NCBI RefSeq assembly: GCF_001570605.1
Contig: NZ_BBXG01000020.1
Coordinates: forward strand, 91,156 to 155,155
DNA from: Herbidospora cretacea
GTDB taxonomy: Bacteria > Actinomycetota > Actinomycetes > Streptosporangiales > Streptosporangiaceae
Length of the DNA: 64,000 bases
Reading direction: 5' to 3'
The first letter of the stretch is position 1, and each line of letters begins with the position of its first letter. Under the pieces are notes generated by a model. It made no database searches, was not told where the DNA came from, and worked only from the letters and a program-made list of their open reading frames with translations. Positions 26,669-35,977 of the stretch are shown in pieces. The translations under genes were made by a program, and so were the position numbers.

Positions 26669-26980
26669 TTACTGCGCGACCAGACCTCCGACGAATAGTA
26701 CGCCTTCCGCGCCCATCCATGCGGCGATTGCGTACACGAGAAGACTGGCGCGCCAAGTCAGCCACGCGCCGATCGTGAGCGCGGTCGCGACGACCGCGAA
26801 GAGTGAGGAGACGGCCGTCACGAGCGTCATGCGGCCCGCGCACTCCTCGGCCGTCACGCCGCCGGAGCAGAACGCCTCCAGACCCCAGCCCGCGTACACG
26901 GAAAGACCCCACAGCGCGGCGAGCAGCACCATGACGGCGGCGGGCAGCGCGGGCGGGATCGGGATCGGGCCACGGAACAC
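26669..26980 (-). CDS. Small four-helix membrane protein, function unknown
   Basis: The 103-residue frame has hydrophobic helices ALPAAVMVLLAALWGLSVYA, TLVTAVSSLFAVVATALTI and LLVYAIAAWMGAEGVLFVGGLV with two cysteines in the first outer loop (AFCSGGVTAEECAG). GTG at 26980. No family is recognised. Upstream it is divergent from the HelD-type gene. The 212 bp between it and the XPB terminator hold only AT-richer non-coding DNA with a small ATGCCC/GGGCAT hairpin at 26557-26574. Confidence 0.7.
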   Translation of the reverse strand: MFRGPIPIPPALPAAVMVLLAALWGLSVYAGWGLEAFCSGGVTAEECAGRMTLVTAVSSLFAVVATALTIGAWLTWRASLLVYAIAAWMGAEGVLFVGGLVAQ

Positions 26981-27095
26981 GTCTGCCGCCCTACCCAGCC
27001 ACGACGCGACTCAGACGGGCCGTAAACCTTTTGGCCTGACCGGCCCGGCCGACTAGGCTGGCCGGTTCGCCCAGCTCTTCAGGAGGCACTCCGTC

Positions 27096-29087
27096 ATGCC
27101 CCAGCACACCCTGGCCCCCGACATACCTCCGGCCGACGACCTCGGGAGCGAACGCCGCCATCTCGACGAGTCGCGGGCGGCCCTGCGCGCGATGCGGGAG
27201 CACGCGAGCGCGCTGTCGTCCGACATGGCCGGCGACTGGGTCTCCCGGCAGGTGCTCCAGGGCCTGCTCGACCAGCGCGTCGCAGCCCTCGCCGACCATC
27301 CGGACACCCCCCTGTTCTTCGGCCGCCTCGACCGCGCCGCCGACGACGATTTGCCGCCGATCCTGTACGTCGGCCGCCGGCACGTCCACGACGGCGGCGG
27401 CCGGGCGCTCGTCATCGACTGGCGCGCGCCCGTCTCCCGGGCCTTCTACCAGGCCAGCCCGGCCAAGCCGATGGGCGTCGACCGGCGCCGCCGGTTCGGC
27501 TACCAGGGCGGCCGGCTCACCGCGTTCGAGGACGAGGACCTCGCCCACGGCGGCGACCTCGGCCCCTCGCGCATCCTGACCGACGAGATCGAGCGCCCGC
27601 GCTCCGGCCCGATGCGCGACATCGTGGCCACGATCCAGCCCGACCAGGACGAGATCGTCCGCGCCGACCTCGGCGTGACCGTCTGCGTGCAGGGCGCGCC
27701 GGGCACCGGGAAGACGGCGGTGGGACTCCACCGCGCGGCCTATCTGCTCTTCACCCATCGCGAGAAATTGTCTCGCGCCGGAGTGATGATCGTGGGCCCG
27801 AACCGCGCGTTCCTCTCCTACATCTCCTCGGTCCTGCCCGCGCTCGGCGAGGTGAAGGTCGACCAGACGACCGTGGCCGGGATCCTGGGGGACCACGCGC
27901 ACCCCGAGGACCCGGCGGTATCGGCCATCAAGGGTGACGCCCGGATGGCCGCCGTGCTGAAGCGGGCGATGTGGCTTCATGTGGTGAAACCGGCCGAAGG
28001 GGTGCTGGTCACCAAGGGGGCGAACCGCTACCGGGTGGCCGACTACGAGGTGCGCGAGATCGTGGCCTCGCTGCGCGGCACGACCCGCTACAACCCCGGC
28101 CGGGCGGCGCTGGCGCAGCGGCTCGCCCACCAGGTGCTGGTGCAGATGGAGCGGCGCGGCGAGTCGCCCGACGACCGGGTGCAGGACGCCGTGGCGCGGT
28201 CGAAGTCGGTCAAGGGCGTGGTCGACCAGGTCTGGCCGAAGCTGGTGCCCGAGCAGGTGCTGTTCCGGCTGCTGTCGGACCCCGAGTTCCTGGCGCGGGC
28301 CGCCAAGACCGACCTGACCCCCGAGGAGCAGGCGGCGCTGGTGTGGGCGAAGCCGTACAAATCCCATCGGAGCGCGAAGTGGAGCGGCGCCGACGGGGCC
28401 CTGCTCGACGAGCTCGCCGACCTGATGGACCGCACCCCCTCCCACGGCCACCTCGTGGTCGACGAGGCGCAGGACCTGTCGGAGATGCAGCTGCGCGCGC
28501 TGGGCCGCCGCTGCCGCACCGGCTCGGCGACCATCCTGGGCGACCTCGCGCAGGGCACCACCCCGTGGTCGGCCCGCTCGTGGACGGACGTGCTCACGCA
28601 CCTGGGCTTCGCCGAGGGTCTGGTGACGGAACTGACCCTCGGCTTCCGCGTCCCGCGTGAGGTGCTCGACTACGCCGCCCGCCTGCTCCCCGGCATCGCC
28701 CCCGAGCTGGCCGCGCCACGCTCGCTGCGCCCCGGCGCGGGATCGTTGAGGCTGGTGGAGACCTCCGATGTCCTCGGGGGTGTGCGAGACGCCGTGGACG
28801 CGGCTGGCGAGGGTTCGGTGGGCGTCATCGTCCGCGACGCCGACGCGCAGACCGTCGCGACCGCTCTCGGCGCTCCCGTGCTGGGGCCCGACGGCGACGG
28901 CTCGAAGGTCCTCGTCGTCCCGGCGGGCCTGGCCAAGGGTCTGGAGTACGACCACGTCGTGGTGGTCGAACCGGCCGACATCGCCGAGGCCGAGACCCGG
29001 GGCATGGCCCGCCTCTACGTGGTCCTCACCCGAGCCGTCACCACCCTGACCGTGGTCCATGCCCGCCCCTTGCCGGAGGGCCTGTGA
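27096..29087 (+). CDS. HelD-type SF1 helicase (RNA polymerase-associated)
   Basis: The 663-residue UvrD/Rep-like ATPase has Walker A GAPGTGKT at 200-207, Walker B DEAQ at 456-459, motif V-like LAKGLEYDHVVVVEP and motif VI LYVVLTRAVTTL. The N-terminal 150 residues are a helical arm (RRHLDESRAALRAMREHAS) plus the HelD-type VIDWRAPVSRAFY segment. HelD proteins dislodge stalled RNA polymerase from DNA; the HelR subgroup also displaces rifampicin. I found no rifamycin-associated element upstream, so a HelR role is not supported. Start ATG 27096 has AGGAGG upstream. Confidence 0.9.
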   Translation: MPQHTLAPDIPPADDLGSERRHLDESRAALRAMREHASALSSDMAGDWVSRQVLQGLLDQRVAALADHPDTPLFFGRLDRAADDDLPPILYVGRRHVHDGGGRALVIDWRAPVSRAFYQASPAKPMGVDRRRRFGYQGGRLTAFEDEDLAHGGDLGPSRILTDEIERPRSGPMRDIVATIQPDQDEIVRADLGVTVCVQGAPGTGKTAVGLHRAAYLLFTHREKLSRAGVMIVGPNRAFLSYISSVLPALGEVKVDQTTVAGILGDHAHPEDPAVSAIKGDARMAAVLKRAMWLHVVKPAEGVLVTKGANRYRVADYEVREIVASLRGTTRYNPGRAALAQRLAHQVLVQMERRGESPDDRVQDAVARSKSVKGVVDQVWPKLVPEQVLFRLLSDPEFLARAAKTDLTPEEQAALVWAKPYKSHRSAKWSGADGALLDELADLMDRTPSHGHLVVDEAQDLSEMQLRALGRRCRTGSATILGDLAQGTTPWSARSWTDVLTHLGFAEGLVTELTLGFRVPREVLDYAARLLPGIAPELAAPRSLRPGAGSLRLVETSDVLGGVRDAVDAAGEGSVGVIVRDADAQTVATALGAPVLGPDGDGSKVLVVPAGLAKGLEYDHVVVVEPADIAEAETRGMARLYVVLTRAVTTLTVVHARPLPEGL

Positions 29088-29147
29088 CCGGCCGGGAGAC
29101 GCCCGCAGCCGGTGTCATGGCCTTCCCGCGCGGCCGGGCCTCATGAT

Positions 29148-29153
29148 TAGGGT
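29148..29153 (+). promoter_or_regulatory. -10 box of a leaderless transcript
   Basis: TAGGGT lies six bases before the ATG at 29160. Confidence 0.6.
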
Positions 29154-29159
29154 GGTCGC

Positions 29160-29567
29160 ATGATCCGCACTGCCACCCCCTCCGACGTCGACGCACTGCT
29201 CGCCTTCTGGCTGGTCGCCGCCGAGAACACCGACCGGCACGACGACCCGGCGAAGGTGCGCGCGCTCATCGAGCGCGACCCCGAGGCCCTGCTCGTGTAC
29301 GAACTCGACGGCGCCATCGCGGGCACGGTCATCGCGGGCTGGGACGGCTGGCGCGCCCACCTCTACCGGCTCGCGGTCGCGCCCGAGGCGCGCCGTCAGG
29401 GCGTCGCGCGGCAGCTCATCGCCGCGGCGGAGGACCGCTTCAGAGCGTTCGGCGCCTTCCGCGCCGACGCGATGGTCCTGAACGCCAACACCGACGCCCA
29501 CCTCGCCTGGACCGCCACCGGCTACAAGGCCCAGGACGACTGCGCCCGCTGGGTGCGGCCCCTGTAG
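29160..29567 (+). CDS. GNAT-family N-acetyltransferase
   Basis: The 135-residue protein begins MIRTATPSDVDALLAFW and contains the acetyl-CoA pyrophosphate loop in LAVAPEARRQGVARQLIAAAEDRF, then the C-terminal signature NANTDAHLAWTATGY. The substrate is unknown. Translation is probably leaderless from ATG 29160. It converges on groEL with a shared bidirectional hairpin between. Confidence 0.92.
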   Translation: MIRTATPSDVDALLAFWLVAAENTDRHDDPAKVRALIERDPEALLVYELDGAIAGTVIAGWDGWRAHLYRLAVAPEARRQGVARQLIAAAEDRFRAFGAFRADAMVLNANTDAHLAWTATGYKAQDDCARWVRPL

Positions 29568-29592
29568 GGGCTCGTACACCCGGAAACAGAAG

Positions 29593-29622
29593 AAGGCGGG
29601 CCCCGGGAACGGGGACCGCCTT
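29593..29622. terminator. Bidirectional terminator between GNAT and groEL
   Basis: AAGGCGG (29593-29599) pairs with CCGCCTT (29616-29622), with an inner CCCCG/CGGGG stem, A-rich on one side and T on the other, so it can stop transcription from both sides. Confidence 0.8.
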
Positions 29623-29642
29623 ATCTGTGGTGCGGGATGGAC

Positions 29643-31421
<1,779 letters not shown>

Positions 31422-31448
31422 TTAGCACTCTCCCCCGGCGAGTGCAAG
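31422..31448 (-). promoter_or_regulatory. CIRCE element 2 (HrcA operator)
   Basis: TTAGCACTC-N9-GAGTGCAAG is a second CIRCE copy, eight bases from the first. The left half matches the consensus exactly; the right half is degenerate at the end. Confidence 0.88.
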
Positions 31449-31491
31449 CCGACGGCCGGGCGACCGGCCTCCACCAGCGGGGACAGAAGAA

Positions 31492-31522
31492 GAGCCCGGT
31501 CCGCAGGCTGCGGACCGGGCTC
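31492..31522 (-). terminator. Terminator of the cold-shock gene
   Basis: GAGCCCGGTCCGCAG pairs perfectly with CTGCGGACCGGGCTC around one base, giving a 15-bp stem 44 bp after the cold-shock stop codon. Confidence 0.88.
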
Positions 31523-31565
31523 CACGTCGTTGGGGGTCGTGGGGGTTGATTACTGCAGATAGGGA

Positions 31566-31766
31566 TCAGACGGTCCGGACAGCCTCCGCCTGCGGGCCCT
31601 TCTGTCCCTGGGTGATGTCGAACTCGACACGCTGGCCCTGCTCCAGGGCCTTGTAGCCGTCCATCATGATTGCCGAGTAATGGACGAAAACGTCCTTACC
31701 ACCGTCTACCGCGATGAAGCCGTAGCCCTTGTCCGCGTTAAACCATTTGACGGTGCCCTGCGCCAC
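31566..31766 (-). CDS. Cold-shock protein CspA family
   Basis: The 66-residue protein [20 protein letters not shown] is a single cold-shock domain with RNP1 KGYGFI and RNP2 VFVHYS, an RNA chaperone. GTG 31766 has GAGGAG about eight bases upstream; the longer open frame to 31844 has no supporting signal. It sits between groEL and the SAM-riboswitch operon, a neighbourhood conserved in actinomycetes as far as I recall. The long upstream gap suggests a structured leader as in other csp genes. Confidence 0.95.
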   Translation of the reverse strand: MAQGTVKWFNADKGYGFIAVDGGKDVFVHYSAIMMDGYKALEQGQRVEFDITQGQKGPQAEAVRTV

Positions 31767-32053
31767 TTTCCGACTCCTCTTGCTGGGCCTGGCGACGGAC
31801 CCGCCCATTCCACCGCTGGTCCGTGACCTTTCGAGCCGGAACACTGATGTTCTCCCCGGCTACGTCGATCGTTCTCGACCATACACATGGCAAGGCGTGG
31901 GACAACAGAGTCAATCGACCCCTGACTTGTAGTCGTTCGCCCAAAGCGAGAGGGCTTCTTTTTCGGTTAGAGATTGGTTGGTTGAGAATTGCACCATATG
32001 CCATGGCACTCATTAAGCTTCGATAACGATAGAAGTGCAGGTAAACATAGAAA
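31767..32053 (-). other. Non-coding upstream region of the cold-shock gene
   Basis: This stretch is clearly AT-richer than its surroundings (for example around 31950-32040) and contains no convincing gene. It probably holds the promoter and a long 5' leader of the cold-shock gene. A GCCC/GGGC hairpin lies near 31939-31955. Confidence 0.4.
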
Positions 32054-32082
32054 CACCCACGCACTGTAGGAGTACGTGGGTG
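32054..32082 (-). terminator. Terminator of the riboswitch operon
   Basis: CACCCACG (32054-32061) pairs with CGTGGGTG (32075-32082), 20 bp after the MoaD-like stop codon, with AT-rich flanks. Confidence 0.7.
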
Positions 32083-32101
32083 CGGGAAAGGCTGCGGAAG
32101 G

Positions 32102-32377
32102 TCACCCTCCGGCTACGGCGGGGATCACCGAAATCTGTACTCCGTCAGGGGTGGGAGTGTCCAAACCTTCGGAGAATCGGACGTCCTCTTCTCCGACGTA
32201 GACGTTGACAAAACGCCGGACCTTGCCCGATTCGTCGAGGATCCTGGCCCCGATCCCCGGGTAGTCGGCGTCGAGTTTGGCGAAGACCTCGCGCAGCGTC
32301 GCGCCCTCGCCGACGACCTCCGAGGCACCCCCGGTGTACGTCCGCAGAATCGTCGGAATGCGCACAGATACACTCAT
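32102..32377 (-). CDS. MoaD/ThiS-family sulfur carrier protein
   Basis: The 91-residue beta-grasp protein ends in the diagnostic Gly-Gly (IPAVAGG), whose C-terminus is adenylated and thiocarboxylated to carry sulfide. Core segments are IPTILRTYTGGASEV and FVNVYVGEEDVRF. It starts 23 bp after the threonine-synthase-like gene and shares its SAM riboswitch. This context argues for a sulfur donor in homocysteine or cysteine synthesis (CysO-like; the Streptomyces partner has been called MetO, from memory) rather than molybdopterin synthesis. ATG 32377. Confidence 0.93.
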   Translation of the reverse strand: MSVSVRIPTILRTYTGGASEVVGEGATLREVFAKLDADYPGIGARILDESGKVRRFVNVYVGEEDVRFSEGLDTPTPDGVQISVIPAVAGG

Positions 32378-32400
32378 TGTTAACCCTTCTCGACGAACAG

Positions 32401-33645
32401 TTAGTTGGCGAAAGCCGTGCGGAAGGCGTCCAGCGAGGGCCGGATGACCGCCGAGGGGCGGGCCTCCGCCTGCACGGCGTCGAGGGTCTTGAGCCCCTCG
32501 CCCGTGTTGAGGACCACCGTGGTGGCGTCGGGGTCGATGACCCCGGCCTCCGTGAGCTTGCGCAGCACGCCCACCGTCACGCCCCCGGCGGTCTCGGCGA
32601 ACACGCCCTCGGTGCGGGCCAGCAGCCGGATCGCGGCGACGATCTCGGGGTCGGTGACGTCCTCCACGGCCCCGCCGGTCCGCCGGGCGATGTCGAGCAC
32701 GTAGGGCCCGTCGGCCGGGTTGCCGATGGCCAGCGACTTGGCGATCGTGTCCGGCTTCACCGGGCGGACGACGTCGTGCCCGGCCTTGTAGGCGGCCGAC
32801 ACCGGGGAGCAGCCCTCGGCCTGCGCCCCGAAGATCTTGTAGGGGGTGTCCTCGACCAGGCCGAGCGCGATGAGCTCCTTGAAGCCCTTGTCGATCTTGG
32901 TGAGCTGGGAGCCCGAGGCGATCGGGATGATGATCTGCTCGGGGATCCGCCAGCCGAGCTGCTCGGCGATCTCGTAGGCCAGGGTCTTGGAGCCCTCGGC
33001 GTAGTAGGGCCGCAGGTTCACGTTGACGAAGCCCCACTTCTCGCCCAGCGGGTCGCCGATGAGCTCGGAGCAGAAGCGGTTGACCTCGTCGTAGGAGCCC
33101 TCGATGCCGACGAGCCTGCCGCCGTACACGCTGGCGACGACGATCTTGGCCTCTTCGAGGTTCGACGGGATGAACACGCACGAGTCGAGCCCGGCCCGCG
33201 CGGCGGCCGCGCCGACGGCGCCGGCCAGGTTCCCGGTCGAGGAGCAGGAAAGGGTTGTGAACCCGAAGTTACGGGCCGCCTCAACGGCGATCGACACCAC
33301 GCGGTCCTTGAACGAGTGGGTCGGGTTGCCGGAGTCGTCCTTCACGTAGAGCTCGCGGAGGCCGAGCTCGGCGCCGAGGTTCCCGGCGCGGTGGAGCTTG
33401 GTCCAGCCGGGCTGGAGGTTGGGCTTGTCGGCGACGTTCGCCGGCACGGGCAGCAGGGCCCGGTAACGCCAGATGTTGGCCGGACCGGCGGCGATGTCCT
33501 CGCGGCTGACGGTCCCGAAGTCGTACGCCACCTCAAGTGGCCCGAAACAGTCCTGACAGGCGAAGATCGGACCGAGGTCGTAACGGGCGCCGCACTCCCG
33601 GCAGGAGAGGGCGACGGCGGGTCCGAAGTCGTGCTGAAGCGCCAT
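32401..33645 (-). CDS. thrC: Threonine synthase-family PLP enzyme, probably an O-phosphohomoserine-dependent homocysteine synthase
   Basis: The 414-residue fold-type II PLP enzyme has the N-terminal knuckle C15, C18, C30, C33, the Schiff-base lysine K113 in DDSGNPTHSFKDR and the phosphate loop SSTGNLAGAV. By family it uses O-phosphohomoserine and standard annotation would be threonine synthase. Two things argue for homocysteine synthesis: a SAM-I riboswitch ends 16 bases before the start codon, and a MoaD-like sulfur carrier follows. I recall a Streptomyces pathway with such a pair (MetM/MetO); I cannot verify it here. ATG 33645 was chosen because AAAGG sits at the right distance; the ATG at 33666 lies inside riboswitch helix P1. 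Confidence 0.88.
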   Translation of the reverse strand: MALQHDFGPAVALSCRECGARYDLGPIFACQDCFGPLEVAYDFGTVSREDIAAGPANIWRYRALLPVPANVADKPNLQPGWTKLHRAGNLGAELGLRELYVKDDSGNPTHSFKDRVVSIAVEAARNFGFTTLSCSSTGNLAGAVGAAAARAGLDSCVFIPSNLEEAKIVVASVYGGRLVGIEGSYDEVNRFCSELIGDPLGEKWGFVNVNLRPYYAEGSKTLAYEIAEQLGWRIPEQIIIPIASGSQLTKIDKGFKELIALGLVEDTPYKIFGAQAEGCSPVSAAYKAGHDVVRPVKPDTIAKSLAIGNPADGPYVLDIARRTGGAVEDVTDPEIVAAIRLLARTEGVFAETAGGVTVGVLRKLTEAGVIDPDATTVVLNTGEGLKTLDAVQAEARPSAVIRPSLDAFRTAFAN

Positions 33646-33661
33646 GAAGCGAGGCCTTTCC

Positions 33662-33796
33662 CTCATCTTCGCCTGCGACCGCCTTGATCACAGGCCGGAA
33701 TTGGCACCTGTTCCGACCGGCCTCGCCCCGTGGCGAGATGAGTCGGAATGGTTGCCGGGGCTTCGCAGGGCCGGTCCCTCCACCCCTCTGGATGAG
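33662..33796 (-). promoter_or_regulatory. SAM-I (S-box) riboswitch
   Basis: On the minus strand the leader opens with CTCATC (33796-33791), which pairs with GATGAG (33667-33662) as helix P1. In between are the conserved S-box core: CAGAGGGGTGGAGGGACCGG, then GGCCCTGCGAAGCCCCGGCA and ACC, and later GGTGCCAATTCCGGCC. These are the invariant kink-turn, pseudoknot and SAM-pocket segments. The AAAGG ribosome binding site begins three bases after P1, so control is probably at translation initiation, as in other actinobacterial S-boxes. There is no terminator hairpin. Confidence 0.96.
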
Positions 33797-33854
33797 CAAT
33801 ATTCAGTTGTCCACAAAACTGTACCTCGGGTGGCTCAGAGTCCGAATCGGCGTC

Positions 33855-34415
33855 TCATCTACCGAGATATCCGTCTCCGAGGGAGGCCTGGATGTGCTTC
33901 CTGGCCTGGTGGATGCGGCTCTTGGCGGTGCCGAGCGGGATGCCGAGCTGCGCGGCGATGTCGGAGTAGTCGAGCTGGACGATGTCGCAGAGCACCAGCG
34001 CGCGGGCCAGGTCGGGCTTCTCGGCCTCCAGCGCCTCGATCGCGTCGAGCAGGTCGAGCCGGGCGCCGGCGATCACGCTGACCCGGTGGGGGTCGGGCCG
34101 CTGCTCGGCCAGGTCGTCGCTCGACTGCTCGGCCGAGCGGCGCTTGAGGGTGCGGTAGGTGGTGCGGGCGCAGTTGGCGGTCACGATGTGGAGCCAGGTG
34201 GAGAACCGCGAGCGGCCCTCGAAGCGGCCGATGTTGCGGGCCACCGCGAGCAGGGTGTCCTGACAGGCCTCTTCGGCGTCCTGGCGGTAGGGAAGCAGGC
34301 GTTCGCAGTGGCGCAGCACGTCGGGCTCGACACGGCGCAGCAGCTCGCCGAGGGCGACGTGGTCGCCGGTCGCGGCGGTGCGGGCCAGTTCCTCGGTGGT
34401 CTCGTCAAGCGGCAT
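33855..34415 (-). CDS. ECF-type RNA polymerase sigma factor
   Basis: The 186-residue protein has sigma region 2 (ERLLPYRQDAEEACQDTLLAVARNIGRFEGRSRFSTWLHIVTANCARTTYR) and region 4 (LDYSDIAAQLGIPLGTAKSRIHQARKHIQASLGD). Regions 1.1 and 3 are absent, as in ECF factors. No anti-sigma factor lies next to it. Its stop codon is 58 bp before the riboswitch, so the riboswitch promoter must be in or near its 3' end. ATG 34415; divergent from otsA. Confidence 0.94.
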   Translation of the reverse strand: MPLDETTEELARTAATGDHVALGELLRRVEPDVLRHCERLLPYRQDAEEACQDTLLAVARNIGRFEGRSRFSTWLHIVTANCARTTYRTLKRRSAEQSSDDLAEQRPDPHRVSVIAGARLDLLDAIEALEAEKPDLARALVLCDIVQLDYSDIAAQLGIPLGTAKSRIHQARKHIQASLGDGYLGR

Positions 34416-34511
34416 TGACTGCCCCGATTCTTCGGCGGCCGGGGGTTTCCTGACATCCTATTGTCGACGACGTCTTTTCTTAGTCCTCCGGCCATCTGGG
34501 GTGTGCCCACC

Positions 34512-35936
34512 GTGAGTTCAACGCTGATCGCCTCCAATCGCGGCCCCGTCTCGTTCATCCTCTCGGACGACGGCGCGCTGACGATGCGGAGAGGCGGCGG
34601 CGGTCTGGTGTCCGGTTTGTCAGAAGTGGCCGGTGGTGAAGACCACCTCTGGGTGTGCGCCGCGCTCACCGACGGCGACCGCAGCGCCGTCCGGGTGGCG
34701 CCCGAGGGCCGCATCGACCGCGCGGGTTACGACACCGGGCCGGTACGCATGCTCGACATCCCCCCGGCCGTCTTCCACCGGGCCTACAACGCGGTCGCCA
34801 ACTCCACCCTGTGGTTCGTCGGCCACCTGCTCTACAACACCGCGTTCGCGCCCACCTTCGACACCCGGTTCCAGCGCGAGTGGGAGTCCTACCGCGAGTA
34901 CAACGGCGCGTTCGCGCTGGCCCTGGCCGAAGAGGCGGCCCACGGCGCCAAGGTGCTGATCCAGGACTACCACCTGACGCTGGCCCCGGCGATGCTCCGG
35001 GTCGACCGGCCCGACCTGCGGGTGGCCCACTTCTCCCACACCCCGTGGGCGCCGCCCGAATACTTCGCGGTGCTGCCCGACGCGATCGCGGCCGAGATCC
35101 TCCAGGGCGTGCTGGGGGCCGACCACGCCGGGTTCCTGACCGATCGGTGGGCCGCCGCGTTCATGGACTGCTGCGAGGCGGTGCTCGGCGCGCGGGTCGA
35201 CCGGGCGGCCAGGACGGTGGAGTTCGAGGGCCGCGTCACCCGCATCGGCGTCCACGCGCTGGGCGTCGACGGCGACGCGCTGCTGGCCAGGGCCGCCGAG
35301 CCCGACGTCGAGTCGCACATGCAGGCGATCAAGGAGCAGGTGGGCGACCGGCGGCTGATCGTCCGCATCGACCGGACCGAGCTGTCCAAGAACATCGTGC
35401 GCGGCATGCTCGCCTACCGCGAGTTCCTGGCCGAGCATCCCGAGTGGCACGGCAAGGTCGTGCACCTCGCCTTCGCCTATCCCTCCCGCCACGACCTGCC
35501 CGAATACCGCGAATACACGGCGGCCGTGCAGCGCTGCGCCAAGGAGATCGAAGACGAGTACGCCACCGACGACTGGGATCCCCTGATCCTCAACATGCAG
35601 GACGACTATCCGCGCTCGCTGGCCGCCTACCGGATGGCCGACGTGCTGCTGGTGAACCCGATCCGCGACGGCATGAACCTGGTCGCCAAAGAGGGGCCGA
35701 TCCTGTCGCCCCGGTGCGCGCTGGTGCTCTCGCGGGAGGCGGGGGCGGCGGCCGAGCTCGGCGCCGACTCGCTTCTGGTCAACCCCTACGACGTCTCCGG
35801 CACCGCCGCCGCCCTGTATGAGGGCCTGGTCATGTCCGACAAGGAGCGGGCCGAACGCTGCGTCCGGCTGCGCCGCGCGGCCACCGCGATGCCGCCCCAG
35901 CGCTGGTTCGCCGACCAGTTGGCCGCCTTGTCCTAA
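34512..35936 (+). CDS. otsA: Trehalose-6-phosphate synthase (GT20)
   Basis: OtsA joins UDP- or GDP-glucose and glucose-6-phosphate to trehalose-6-phosphate. The 474-residue product shows IASNRGPVSF with the conserved Arg of the N-terminus, IQDYHLTLAPAML, HFSHTPWAPPEYF, the acceptor-site IDRTELSKNIVRG and the C-terminal VNPIRDGMNLVAKEG. GTG 34512 gives VSSTLIASNRGP, the usual length; upstream GTG 34503 and ATG 34461 are alternatives. The matching phosphatase otsB lies 4 kb away on the other strand with an MFS gene, a secreted protein and a TnpB element in between. Confidence 0.93.
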   Translation: MSSTLIASNRGPVSFILSDDGALTMRRGGGGLVSGLSEVAGGEDHLWVCAALTDGDRSAVRVAPEGRIDRAGYDTGPVRMLDIPPAVFHRAYNAVANSTLWFVGHLLYNTAFAPTFDTRFQREWESYREYNGAFALALAEEAAHGAKVLIQDYHLTLAPAMLRVDRPDLRVAHFSHTPWAPPEYFAVLPDAIAAEILQGVLGADHAGFLTDRWAAAFMDCCEAVLGARVDRAARTVEFEGRVTRIGVHALGVDGDALLARAAEPDVESHMQAIKEQVGDRRLIVRIDRTELSKNIVRGMLAYREFLAEHPEWHGKVVHLAFAYPSRHDLPEYREYTAAVQRCAKEIEDEYATDDWDPLILNMQDDYPRSLAAYRMADVLLVNPIRDGMNLVAKEGPILSPRCALVLSREAGAAAELGADSLLVNPYDVSGTAAALYEGLVMSDKERAERCVRLRRAATAMPPQRWFADQLAALS

Positions 35937-35977
35937 CGATGTACGGTTTCCCCGTATATCTATCAATATCGGGGGAA

